Assembly: GCA_004123355.1 (NCBI GenBank)
Contig: SCHM01000004.1
Span: 1,302,001-1,366,000 of the forward strand
Direction: 5' to 3'
DNA from: Amphirosellinia nigrospora
Lineage: Eukaryota > Ascomycota > Sordariomycetes > Xylariales > Xylariaceae
Length of the DNA stretch: 64,000 bases
In this document: positions 45,971-57,022 of the stretch, in pieces
Layout of the letters: the number at the start of each line of letters is the position of its first letter
Position numbering within the stretch: position 1 is the first letter of the stretch
Notes under the pieces: generated by a model
What the model was told of the DNA's origin: nothing
Databases searched by the model: none
What the model saw: the letters and a program-made list of their open reading frames with translations, nothing else
Program-made: the position numbers and the translations under genes

Positions 45971-48900
45971 ATGTCTTCTCTCAAAGCTGCTACGGTCTCT
46001 AATAGAATTGTCAAGAGAAAGAGGAAGCGCACAGGTTCTGACACAACGGGAGGAGGGGGCAAATTCCTGCCGGTGGTGGAGGTGATGATGATGTTCCTCC
46101 AACAACAACAGATTTTGTGGATCCTATAGTAGACGCCGCCGCCAATAATGACTACAGCGCCGCCAGCATAGACGAGGCGGCGCCAAAAGAAGAAGCAGTT
46201 GCGGGGACGACGGCTACTTCGGGTCGACAAAAGAGGAAGAAGGCTGCAGCAGCAGCGGGTAAACAAACCATCCAGTGCCTCATCGACCGGCCTATACGAT
46301 TTGCTGAGTTGGAGAAGACATATCGGGCCCTGAACCTGGTCTTCACCTTCTGCTCTACTAGAAGCATCTCGCTACTACGTTTGGTACCATTCGCTCGGCC
46401 GTTGAATCGCACACGAAGCGAGAGCTCAAGGTCGAAGACGTAGCTGCCATCGTGGCAATTCGTCCAGATGGCGTCTATTTCGGTTATGTGGATGAGGTCA
46501 TGTTACAGACCGATATCAAAGGTGCTGAGCGAGACATGACCTTCAAGTCCGGCCGTTCAAATCATATCACCGTCCAGGGACCTGCCCCAGATGCATCGGT
46601 AGGTGGTCTGACGGTATGGATGACCTTGGAAGAAGCCAACACCCAGACGACCAACCATCCGATGGACGTGAGGTGCTATTTTTCGAGTTCGTCGACGGCG
46701 ACCTCAAACGACAAGTTCAGGACCGGAAGTCGGGACACGGTAAACCCGTCTCGGCGGCTCCGAGATGAAGAGCTGAAGATGCCGGTATACAGTCAAAAGC
46801 AAATGACTACCTTGATAGAGAAACGCAATCAGAAGTTCACCAATGCCGTCCAGTGCCTTCATCAACCGCTGCGTCGAACAGAAACTTGACCCGGAAGTTG
46901 TGTTACGTCAAGAGGCCGAGGCATATGTTCCTGCTCCATCTGAGCCTCAATCCGTTACGCCAAAACCAGATCTAAGTGTCGTTCCGAAAACCATCCCGAA
47001 GGAGAGAAAAAGCATCCCGGAGATTATTCAAGAACTCAAGGATAGTTCTTGGTACACGGGTCAGATCGTACCTGACGTCATCGGTCTTTGATGCCCAGGA
47101 TCCGGTCTATGGGGAACTTGATTTCCTATTGAGTCAGGATATGGTCAACGCTCTCTACAACTCCAAAGGTATCACTCAGTTCTACGCCCATCAGCCGAAG
47201 CCATCAACAGCCTCCACGTGGCCATGTCGTAGTTTCCACGTCTACAAGTTCCGGGAAAATCATTGACCTATACCAACTGCCAGTTTTGCACGCGCTCGAG
47301 AATGATCATTACACCCTTGCCATGTACATATTCCTACAAAAGCTCTAGCCCAAGACCAGAAGAGAAGTTTGAAGGAAATGCTTGGGTATTTAACCGGCTT
47401 GGAGGACGTGCTCGTTGAAACGTTTGATGGCGATACGCCTATGCACGAACGAAATGCGATCTGTGATGAGGCCCGGATTATCTTCACGAATCCAGACATG
47501 CTACATATCACCATTCTACCCCAAGAAGATCGATGGAGGACGTTCCTAAAGAACCTACACTATGTAGTCGGTGAGTGAATTTTTTTGTATAGCCTATAGA
47601 GTACGTTGCTAACGACGCCCAAGTCGACGAATTGCATTACTACAACGGTCTGATGGGCTCCCATGTTGCTTTCATCATGAGGAGACTTCGACGAATTTGT
47701 GCGGCTGTCGGTAATCGACATGTAAGGTTCATATCATGTTCCGCCACTGTAGCAAACCCACAAGAGCACTTCAAGACGATATTTGGCATCGACGACGTAC
47801 ATCTTATCGACTTTGACGGGTCACCGTCTGGTCGCAAGGAATTCCTTTGTTGGAACACGCCATATAGGGATCCTGGCGATCCTTCAAGCGGCCGTGGAAT
47901 GCTCTGGCAGAGTGCGCTCGCCTTTTCTGCCAGCTTGTCCTAAGGGGTGTCCGTGTCATAGCTTTTTGTCGAGTCAGAAAACAGTGTGAAGAGCTGGTTA
48001 CAGCCACTAGATCCGAACTCGAATCACTCGGCCGTCCAGAATGCATGGCTCGCGTGATGGGATATCGCGGGGGATACACGCCGCAGGATCGCCGCAGAAT
48101 AGAAAGCGAGATGTTCGAGGGCAAACTATTAGGCATCATCGCCACTACAGCGCTTGAACTCGGCGTCGACATAGGTACTCTGGACTGCGTTATCACTCTC
48201 GGGTTCCTTTACACCATTTCAAATTTGCGACAGCAGAGTGGGAGGGCGGGTAGAAGGAACAAGGACTCCCTTTCTATTCTTGTGGGAGATTGTTTTCCTG
48301 CCGATCAGCATTATATGCAGAACCCTAATGAACTATTCACCAAGCCCAACTGCGAGCTGCAAGTCGACCTCGGCAATATGTTAGTACTCGAAGGTCATTT
48401 ACAATGTGCAGCGTATGAGATGCCAATCAGACCAGCGGAGGATGCACATTATTTCACACCTGATCTTGCTAAGCTATCCGAGGAACGCCTAATCAGAGAC
48501 GAGTTGGGCTATTATCACTGCCATGATAGGTTCCGGCCAATGCCGGCAAAATTCGTGGCTATTCGGGACACCGAAGATGACCATTTTGCCATCGTCGACA
48601 TCTCGCACGGAAGGAATGTCGTTCTCGAGGAGCTTGAGGCATCAAGGGCCTTCTTCACTTTGTATGATGGCGCCATCTTCCTACATCAAGGCAACTCTTA
48701 CCTTGTTCGCGATTTTCAACCTGATCGTAAGATAGCCAAGGTGGAGAGGGTCAAAGTGGAATGGACGACCCAGCAGCGAGACTTTACGGACATCGACCCA
48801 ATAGAGTGCGACGCAGTCCGCCAGATTCCGGGGTCGTTGTCTCGGGCGTTCCACGGCTCCATTCGCATTACGCAGAACGTCTTTGGCTACTTCAAGGTGG

Positions 48901-49527
48901 ACAAGCGCCGGCGGATTCTCGATGCCGTCCAAGTTGATAACCCCCCTATTATTCGACATAGCAAGGGCATGTGGCTAGACGTCCCTAAGCGGGCTCTCGA
49001 GATCCTTGTCGATCGTCGTCTTCATGTGGCGGGGGCCATCCACGCGGCAGAGCACGCCATCATGAGTCTCATGCCCAATTTTGTGATAAGCATGCCCGGC
49101 GACGTGCGGACCGACCGAGTGTGCAAATCGGCCTGAAGGAATTCGCGCAGAAGGAAACCTCGAGGAAACGACCGGCTCGATTGACATTCTACGACGCCAA
49201 GGGAGGCGCCAATGGATCCGGCATCAGCACCAAAGCCTTCGAGTTCGTCGACATGCTTCTCGTCCAGGCGCTGGAACGCATTCAGCACTGCCACTGCGAG
49301 TCGGGTGTCCCGAGTGCGTGTGCTCGGAGCTCTGCAAAGAGGCAAACGAAGTCATGAGCAAGGCAGGGAGCTCCGTCATCCTGAAAAGCTTACTGAACAT
49401 GCAGATAGATGTCGACGCGCTGCCCATGGGCCCTGAAGAATTGAGCCCGGCTGGTATCGAGACTGTCGTTCTAGCAAAGCCTGTGCCGACTCGGGTAGGC
49501 TTCTTGTTGATGGTGGGTGAAAGTTGA
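45971..49527 (+). CDS. HRQ1: RecQ4-like 3'-5' DNA helicase Hrq1
   Basis: DNA helicase of genome maintenance, including interstrand-crosslink repair, related to human RecQ4. The protein starts MSSLKAATVSNRIVKRKRKR (ATG 45971), with an acidic linker. A winged-helix-like region follows (IRFAELEKTYRALNLVFTFC, VEDVAAIVAIRPDGVYFGYV) that resembles the CDT1 fold. The helicase core follows: TSTSSGK (Walker A), PTKALAQDQKR, VDELHYYNG (DEAH-like box), FISCSATVANP, TTALELGVDIG and LRQQSGRAGRRNK. The C-terminal DUF1998-type region has HAAEHAIMSLMPNF and a cysteine cluster (HCHCESG, CVCSELCKEAN), ending LLMVGES. Frame breaks are numerous (roughly eight), especially 46040-47300 and near 49120-49320. The longest clean stretch is 48045-49125. 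Domain order and content are complete, so I treat it as one gene. Confidence 0.9.
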
Positions 49528-50127
49528 GGGCGATGAGCACACTGTGGTGTTATAGCAGCCGGGAGTGGGAATGGACAGTAAGTCCATGTCTCTTTGCTTG
49601 TACGATATACCACCCATGCTATTGCAGCGTATTGCTAGATATGCGTGTTCATTGAAGTCAATAAAGCTATTGAGTAACCTAGCTCTTTATCCCGAAGAAA
49701 TTACTCATGATCGAAAAAGGGGACAGCCTTTATGATATTTAGTAGATTGAGATAAATGATGAGGCATTTCGTATCGACGTTTACTACCATATATCCCGCG
49801 TTAATTCGGTAGGTCTTCAAATACTTCTACTTTAGAGGGATTTAAGTCTTTAAGAAGTGTCTAAGTTATTACGTAAGTACTTAGGAGCAAGATCTTCTCC
49901 CCTAAGCGTGATATTGCGTCGAGCACCTAGATAATAGCTCTGGGTACGTTTCAACCACAACGTAAGGTGAATAGGCACTGCTTATTTAGATTCAAAGCGA
50001 AATGCAAGGCTGTTTTACAGCATAAAATCCCTTGTATTTGGGGGACAGATACGTTTATTAGGTAATTATTTGCAGCCAAACATCCCAAGCCCTAGCAGGG
50101 TGCCGCAATTTTCATGTATGAAAGCGA
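49528..50127. other. intergenic between convergent genes
   Basis: AT-rich 600-bp gap holding the 3' ends of HRQ1 and the next minus-strand gene. No signal is recognised. Confidence 0.5.
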
Positions 50128-51995
50128 CTATTTGACCAAGGCATCAACTAGAGCTTTTGCATCAGTGTAGAGCTGCTGAAGAAGCAACTCCTGCTCCTGG
50201 GAAGCTCTCATGGGGATGAGAGGACTCGAGGTCTGTTTTGAGTAAGCAGCAAACACGATGCCTCTATCTTTAGGATGGTCATTGGGTGGGCTGCGTGCAG
50301 CTTTTGATGCCGCCGATACAGGGGTATAGCCACTGTAGAACGGTCTGATCCATCCACGCGAAATATCATTAGGGCGCGCATCCACGTTTCGGTATTCATT
50401 CCAGCGATCGCAGTCTAATGCGGCGAGGTGAGTGTCCGTCGCAATCTCAAAAGGGGATGGCACTTCGCTAAGACCGTATGCAGCCAACAAGCGACCGCTT
50501 ATTTGGGGTTTCCTTGCGCAGGGGGCAAGCCGGTTCATTGTTGTTGCCTTGGCAGGGTTGGGCTTGCTTGCTGTGGTGGTGGTGGTGGGCGAGACGTCTA
50601 GATCACGATCACCACCTACAGGCCATAAGCTTAGCACGTATAAAACGGTAAAGTCGTATTTCCTTGCTAGTATTGCGGCCCAAAGCGCACCCAAAGTGTC
50701 TGCGGACTTAATAGGCGAGTAGCTAAGTGCAAGAAGATGGCAATTAGTTGAGGTACCGGGTGAATCACTTTCCCGTTTGGGTTAATCTTGACATGCTGTG
50801 AAGTACAAGCTTGTGGCAGAAGACTATTCTGATGGCAGTCGTGGAAATCATTCGCGGATGTGGAGGGTAGGCGAAGGGGGCCGGCTTTCGGCAATATCGT
50901 CATCACTTAATGCGTAGAAGTCATCGAACGTAGGTTCTTGGAGAACACGATCTTTAGGAATTTGAGACGTAATAATAGAGAGTGTCGATGTACTGGAGGA
51001 CTCTCGTAACCTTGGATGCGGCAAGGCATGAGGATTATAGGACTGCGGGTCTGAAAACCTGTTACCCCAGGTTTCTCGGGCATTTTGTCTACCCCTCAAG
51101 GCGCTGTTGGTGTTACTTGGGCAATACGCGCAGTTTTGAGATCGGGCGAGGCCATCGCATTAAGAACATAGATCATGATGATGGCTTTTGTGTGTCCTCG
51201 GCGTTGCTAGGGGCTGGCCGAGGATCTAATATGGCTTTCGATAGGAAGATAAAGATGCCTCTTAGGTTCGAGATTACCCTCTTCACGGAACTCCGTGACG
51301 AAAGCGAAGGGTGAGAGGGAGTCGGCTTGTCAACAAGCTCGCAACCCGCCGGTGTCAGCACTGAGGTGCGAAATCTGGAGAGGGTAGTAAAGTAGACTCG
51401 TGCTACTACTTCTTAGTTCCCACGGACCATCACTCGAAGACGTCTTGAATTCAAGGGATTAAATAGCAGGGATATGTGCTTTGGGGACCAATCTAGTAAC
51501 CCTGAGGTTTGGTGGCATGGCTTCGGGGCGATTGTTCTCGCGATAGGCCTTGTTTGCCGGAATCTGCTGAGGTACGTATGGGTCGATTGTTCTTGAACAA
51601 TGAGTCTTCCGGAAACCGAAACCGGAATGGCCGTGAGGTGATTTGGGGATCCCGGCTTCCGGGCCGTGACGATGAAGCTGAAGCATCAGATCTACTGGAC
51701 CGGTTCACTATAGTAAGACTGGAAGCAGCAGACGACCGCTTATGTAATGCTTCTTGCAGAGTCGGTACGCTCTGGAACGACTCATCTCCCACTCCGGACT
51801 GTCGATTTGAGCGCTCCGGGGCGTCATGTGAGTTGATGTAGGTCTAAGATACGGCGGTGATGGAAAGACTGGGGACGATGGTCGCCGGGAAGCAATGGTT
51901 GATGTCTTCTGCTGTTTGGTTGTCTTCTGCCTCCCTTGCCCCTTTCTCCGCGACCCGGTAAATAACCGTTCTAACCTTTCAAAACCATGCGCCAT
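50128..51995 (-). CDS. fungal protein of unknown function, Ser/Pro/Arg-rich
   Basis: A multi-exon gene is inferred from linked coding-like segments on one strand. It starts MAHGFERLERLFTGSRRKGQ (ATG 51995) and continues SPVFPSPPYLRPTSTHMTPR, DESFQSVPTLQEALHKRSSA and SSRPGSRDPQITSRPFRFRF. A later exon holds EPTFDDFYALSDDDIAESRP, a motif I recall from uncharacterised Pezizomycotina proteins. The last exon (50128-50694) runs GALWAAILARKYDFTVLYVL to AYGLSEVPSPFEIA and LYTDAKALVDALVK. A frame break near 51800 separates SPEW from GDESFQ. The disordered N-terminal half and folded C-terminal half are seen; exon borders between 51000 and 51500 are uncertain. No function can be assigned. Confidence 0.6.
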
Positions 51996-54900
51996 TTTCC
52001 AGATGCTAGAAGAACTCGTCGTATGTCCTTTTAGTCTTTCATAGCCCAGTTAGCCCTCGACCTATACCAAAGGTTGGAACCGTAAACACACATACCGATA
52101 TTTTGCGAGAAATACAAGCCGCCGATATATGGGTAAATTCAAGACAACAAATAGGGATTGTCACAAGTAAAAATCGAACCAGAATCCCCCCAGTGTTCAG
52201 ATGTTGTGGATAGGAATAATCTTAACAAATTGGCAGGTAACGACGCTAGGACTTCTCTGTGGGAGTTCTATGTTATAAGTACCACAGCTATTAAGAATGG
52301 CGGGGAAATTGTTTAGAAGGCCACGGAAGTAGCCTTACACGACTATTATTGTTAGAGCGTACAAGCCTGAGAGCTCGAAAGAGAGTATTCCCCGAAGGCA
52401 ACACAGTAAAAGTAGATAAAGGGAGTTAGATACGCCTTACTAGCTGGTCGTCTCTGCGCTAGAGGCGCATATATGGCTTGAGGGGACGTAAAATTTTGGT
52501 TGGTTTGGGAAAGGGTTGTGTGTCTCAGACGGGTTTGGGATGGTATTGCGCAGGCGCCGTTTTGGACATCATGTATAGTGACGTCTAGAGTCGTCGATTG
52601 CTAGTTGTGGCTTCAAGACCAATATAAGTCAAGAGAGGCTGTATGCACATAAAGACATAGGAACGACCTCCCATGTAATGGTCTGAGTCAAATTACAGTA
52701 GTTTCGTAACTAGTTCTTCGTGGTGACTACCAGAGAGAATGAAGTGTTGTAGGGTTTTTAACACGAGACAAGGTATGCTAATGGAACTGGTCTGTTGTAT
52801 TGTATACGATGTTGACAAGGCTGGAGTGAGTGAGCCGAGTGTTTTTGGTGAGGACAAGCGTATTTGTTGGCTGGTGTGGTAATGGATCTGGAATCTGGAG
52901 GTCTGGGCTGTCGAGATGAGTGAGGGTGATGGGTGGCCCTGCCATTGGCCAAGCCAACTCTGAAAAGTTCATTATAGGAAGGAATGTGTCGCCAACGGGG
53001 GGGCGTGTAGGGCATGGCGTAGCTGCCAGACAAAGACAGAAAAAGAAGCAGGGCACTTGCTCCATCGCTGCTAGCTCAGTCCAACGACACCTTCCATCCT
53101 ATCCAACAAGGCAGGGCGGAATAAACCAAGCCGAGGAAAAGAAATACTTCAGTTCGGGGGCTTGTCTGGGTAAAGTAAGCTAACTGGTCTACAGGAGAAG
53201 CTGCGAAGTATGGAAAGGATGGTTCTCCGGTTATGTCACAAAATGAGTTCCAACCCCAGGTTCCAAGCCCACCGTTAGTTATTACATACATGAGGGACAC
53301 CACCTGGGGTAAGCTATCATTTGCATATGCGTGGTACCGCCGAAATGGTATAGAATTGCGTGATGACGCCTACTGCTGCGAGGACAGGATATCTTGGCGG
53401 GTAGCACAGCATAACTCTGTACCTCTCCGCCGTACTCTGGCTACATATAGGAATTGTCGAAACCATTTGAGGCTACAAGAAACCGATCTACTGCACTGTA
53501 GGCAGTTGAGAGATGGCCTGTTCGATGTCATTTTTCTATTCCAGTCTTGCCTCGCCCGGGGGCAATTGAAGGCGAGCGCACAACAAGCAACGGGGTTAGC
53601 AGTACTTCGTGATCTAAAGCCATAGCAAACCTTGGTCTCGGAACAGCAAGGAAGATGACGGAAAGCCATATAAGCCATATAAGCCAGTGGGTTCGGCGTC
53701 CATAACCTGAACGCCACAAGACGATGGTGTAGTAGATTAGGGGTATTAGGAGTTCGGGGGAAAGCAAGACATTGATCTGAAAGACGGAAGCAAGAGACAT
53801 TCAGCCAGCCGGCCACCGGTTTTTGGATCATACCATCGGGAGACTTTGTTGAGGGACACTGCTCCCTGCTTTGACTTACCTTGAGGTGCAGGGGTATACC
53901 TTGGGGATACTGCTTGGGGCGGCTCCAATATACGGATTAGTGTACCCAAATAACGCTAACTTGATCCATATTCGGATTAGCGAGTTCGCTTACCGCAACG
54001 CATACTCCATCCTAGGTATACCTATACCTTGAACAGGAGCCTCAAGTGGGAAGTTAATGGGATGGTTGCTGGTCGTGTGGCTTTCGTCTAACGTCTTGGG
54101 TAAATATTTCTTTTGGCGGAACGGCCGATGGCTGTGAGTATGAAAATGTTTTCCATTTTCCTCCCACCTTGCGAGGTCCATGGCTGGTTCATAGCTCGCT
54201 CGTTATGCTTTATCATCGAGTCTACGATCTGTCTCGGACTATCTCGATCTATACTATGCCCGCAGCAGCTCGAAAATGCGTTGCTTCTGCGGCTGAAGTA
54301 GAGAGTGTTCTTGCGCATCCAGACACAGACCTTCAAGTGTTGCTGTATGTTGCCTACTCGTGGTATGCTTAAGTTCTCGTCTATGCTATCTATCGCAGTA
54401 GCGTCCACTCAGCTGATGTGCTTCACAACACATGTCATAAGGCAGCTTAAGCGACGGCCCCTAGCAACGCTACGAGTCATCCGGGAAAGGGTTGTGGGAT
54501 TTCCGCCCATCATCTGTCGCATTATCCCAATCCGGAAATCTGCCTTGGGGCACGGCAGCTTGCGTGTACAAGCCAATGATTCCTGGACAGAAGCGAGAGG
54601 ACCGGGCCGCTAAATGAACGGCAGTCCATTTCCGGTAAATTGAACGAAACACCCAGCCGTAAAGTAAGACTCGTGCCCACTATCTCCCCAACTTGGAACT
54701 TAGGGTGTAGTTTTTTCGATAATTCAATGAAAAAAACAATCCGACTTTTTTTTAAGATCACAACTTAATAGGTCTACAAGAAAAAGCGTGATGATATTCA
54801 GAGGGATCATATTCGCCGCGCTCATATCCATATCTGCGCTCGTTCACCGGTGAAGTCAACGTGTGAGGGCCCAACCCTGATGCAAATTTTCTGTGTAGGG

Positions 54901-55206
54901 AGAAGATCTTGCACCAATGCATATATATTACACTTCTGAGACTTCTCTAGGACTTAAGTACTCTGAAACAGATGTATCTGGAAACCTACTGAACCAACAC
55001 GGGATACAGGGGTCAATCACTCACAATCATGGACATCTACTGATATTCTAATGTATTAGTATAGAGCCTTGATCGTAGACTAGATGTCAACTTCTTTTCT
55101 CCCTAGCATACTTGACGGCCTGTATGGCTCGTCCTTAGAGATGTGCCGTTTGGCGTGTCCTAACTACCATGTGTCAACCATGTAGTAGGGCCCGAGTAAA
55201 ATAACC
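51996..55206. other. 3.2-kb gene-poor region
   Basis: Short open frames on both strands (for example hydrophobic ones at 53076-53303 and 53528-53800 on the minus strand) lack start context, family matches or splice partners. A small tandem repeat AGCCATATA AGCCATATA occurs near 53666-53683. The stretch 54700-55100 is AT-rich. I see no mobile element. Confidence 0.45.
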
Positions 55207-56486
55207 TTACCTCGTAGGCTCACCAAGGATATTGAGGAAAGCGATGTGTACTTGATCTGTCAAGTCACTGGCCTGTAGACTCCTACCATGTTTCTCAAAT
55301 GCTAGACGAGAGGACTCCTATTCAACTAAGTTAATACAAGCCTTATTTATACCAAATAAGGGGATATGACGCCACTGGAAACACACAAGATATGCAACTT
55401 ACCCTCGTGATAGCAGCACCACCAAAAGCCGCAAGGCTCAGCGTCTCCGCCTCCTCCAACTGACCGCCATGGTCCCAGAGCCCGTCCAAATACGCCTTAC
55501 GCCAGGCAAGGAAAGTAGCGATGCTACCAGTGAGCGTATCGCCCTGACCACCCGATCTCTTAAGGCCGCCCACGAGATCGACAACCAGCGTCGTCTCGCC
55601 ATTACTGATGAGGTCCTTCCCGCCCTTCTGTATGATCGTCACGCCACCGAGGGCTTTGGCGAGTGCTTCCACCTGTGCCGATTCTGACTCGTTGTCGCCG
55701 CCCTGCTGCTGCTGCTGCTGCTGCTGCTCGCGGTCCGGGAACACGCCCTTCCAGAGCCGGCCGAACTCCACGACGTTGGGCGTGAGCACGACCTCGCGCC
55801 AGCCCATGACGAGCTCGGGCGACTTGGTCACGATGGCGAGCGCGTCCGCGTCCAGGACGACGGGCATCTTGCGCTCGCGGGCGGCGGCCAGCACGCGCGC
55901 GCACGTGTCGTGCATCAGGGGATCGCGGCCGAGTCCGGGGCCGACGACCAGCACGTGCAGCCGCGGCAGCATGTCGATGATACGGCCCGAGACCTGCTCG
56001 ACGTCCTTGTCCGCCGCAGGTGTCGAGGATACTTGCGCCGGTGGCGGCGACTGTCGCATCAGCGGGTGTACATCAGGTTTGGGCTGTAGGTCTTGATGAC
56101 GGCGCCTGCGCCAGGTGTGCAGATGATATGCGACTAGAAATCAACTCGAGATATCAGCTCCATATTGTTACCCTAGCACATGAATCTAAGTAGCGTAGAT
56201 ATGTAGCGTAAAGCATTAAATTCCATGATTCGTAAATCGTTACCACGCACCATGTCGCAGCCTAGTCGGGCGCTTGCCATTGCCGAGAAGTACGGTGCTC
56301 CCGTATAGTCTTCGCTGCCGCCGATGACAGCTACGCGGCCTAATTGACCTAGAAGTCCGGCCGGGTCGTTGTCAGCATGCCAGTACTGGTCAAGACTTGT
56401 ATCCTCGCACCTTTATGGAATTTTTCGAGCATCGGTGGCACTAGCTGGCGCACTTTGCTAAGTACCCCCTTCGTCGTTGATGACAT
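55207..56486 (-). CDS. ATP-dependent NAD(P)H-hydrate dehydratase (NNRD/CARKD family)
   Basis: Repairs hydrated NAD(P)H (NADHX/NADPHX) using ATP. The start at 56486 gives [20 protein letters not shown]. After an intron comes [20 protein letters not shown] and then, after another intron, [20 protein letters not shown]. The kinase-like core follows: [49 protein letters not shown] and [20 protein letters not shown], with the Gly-Gln-Gly-Asp loop. The last exon ends [13 protein letters not shown] (stop 55207-55209). A tract of eight Gln codons (55703-55726) sits in a surface loop after FPDRE. One base is missing near 56068 (NLM to HPLMRQS). The 55600-56000 part is markedly GC-rich compared with the exons around it. 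Confidence 0.9.
55703..55726 (-). repeat. (CAG)8 polyglutamine tract in NAD(P)H-hydrate dehydratase
   Basis: Eight uninterrupted CAG codons on the coding strand encode Gln8 between DRE and GGDNESES, within the catalytic domain. Pure trinucleotide tracts like this are prone to length change. Confidence 0.9.
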
Positions 56487-57022
56487 ACTGTCCACCTGAT
56501 GATTACTCATTTGAGCAGCTCTATTGGAGGTGTAATCTAGAGTCTAACGTCATATGGCTCAAAGCAAAATAATTGTATCGAGTCTGTATTTGACTTTGTT
56601 TTATGACGGTGGATTGGAAGTGGGCGGTTGATTCAAACGCCTTTTAATGCTTTGACGTTGGACCAAAAACGGTGACGGGGTCAATGATGTCAAGATGCCC
56701 AAAATGCGGAGCCAGACCCGTTGTGCCTGGCTGATGTAAACAACCAATTGCAACAACACGATGACTCACTCAATCAACACAATCTCAACCTCACAAGATG
56801 AGATAGCTCAAGGGTATAAGACAAAAGGAATCAGGTGCTCTTTGAGTTTTTGACTCTAATTTACAAGGGCTAGAACTGAGAAAATTTCCACAGCTAACCC
56901 GTATCTCAGTATTCAGCACCAATCCGCACTCGCCACCTCTAACAAAACAAGAACCACTACCTCGAATCCTCAGGTATAGACAGTAGCCCCGCGACCCCCC
57001 TCTCTAGTATAATTCAATGACT
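56487..57022. other. intergenic, no gene seen
   Basis: Promoter side of the hydrate dehydratase gene and 3' side of ATP synthase alpha. No motif stands out. Confidence 0.5.

Noticed and set aside
53076-53800. Hydrophobic minus-strand frames that could be a small membrane protein
   Set aside because: Frames do not join with credible splice sites, and composition is like the other non-coding frames.
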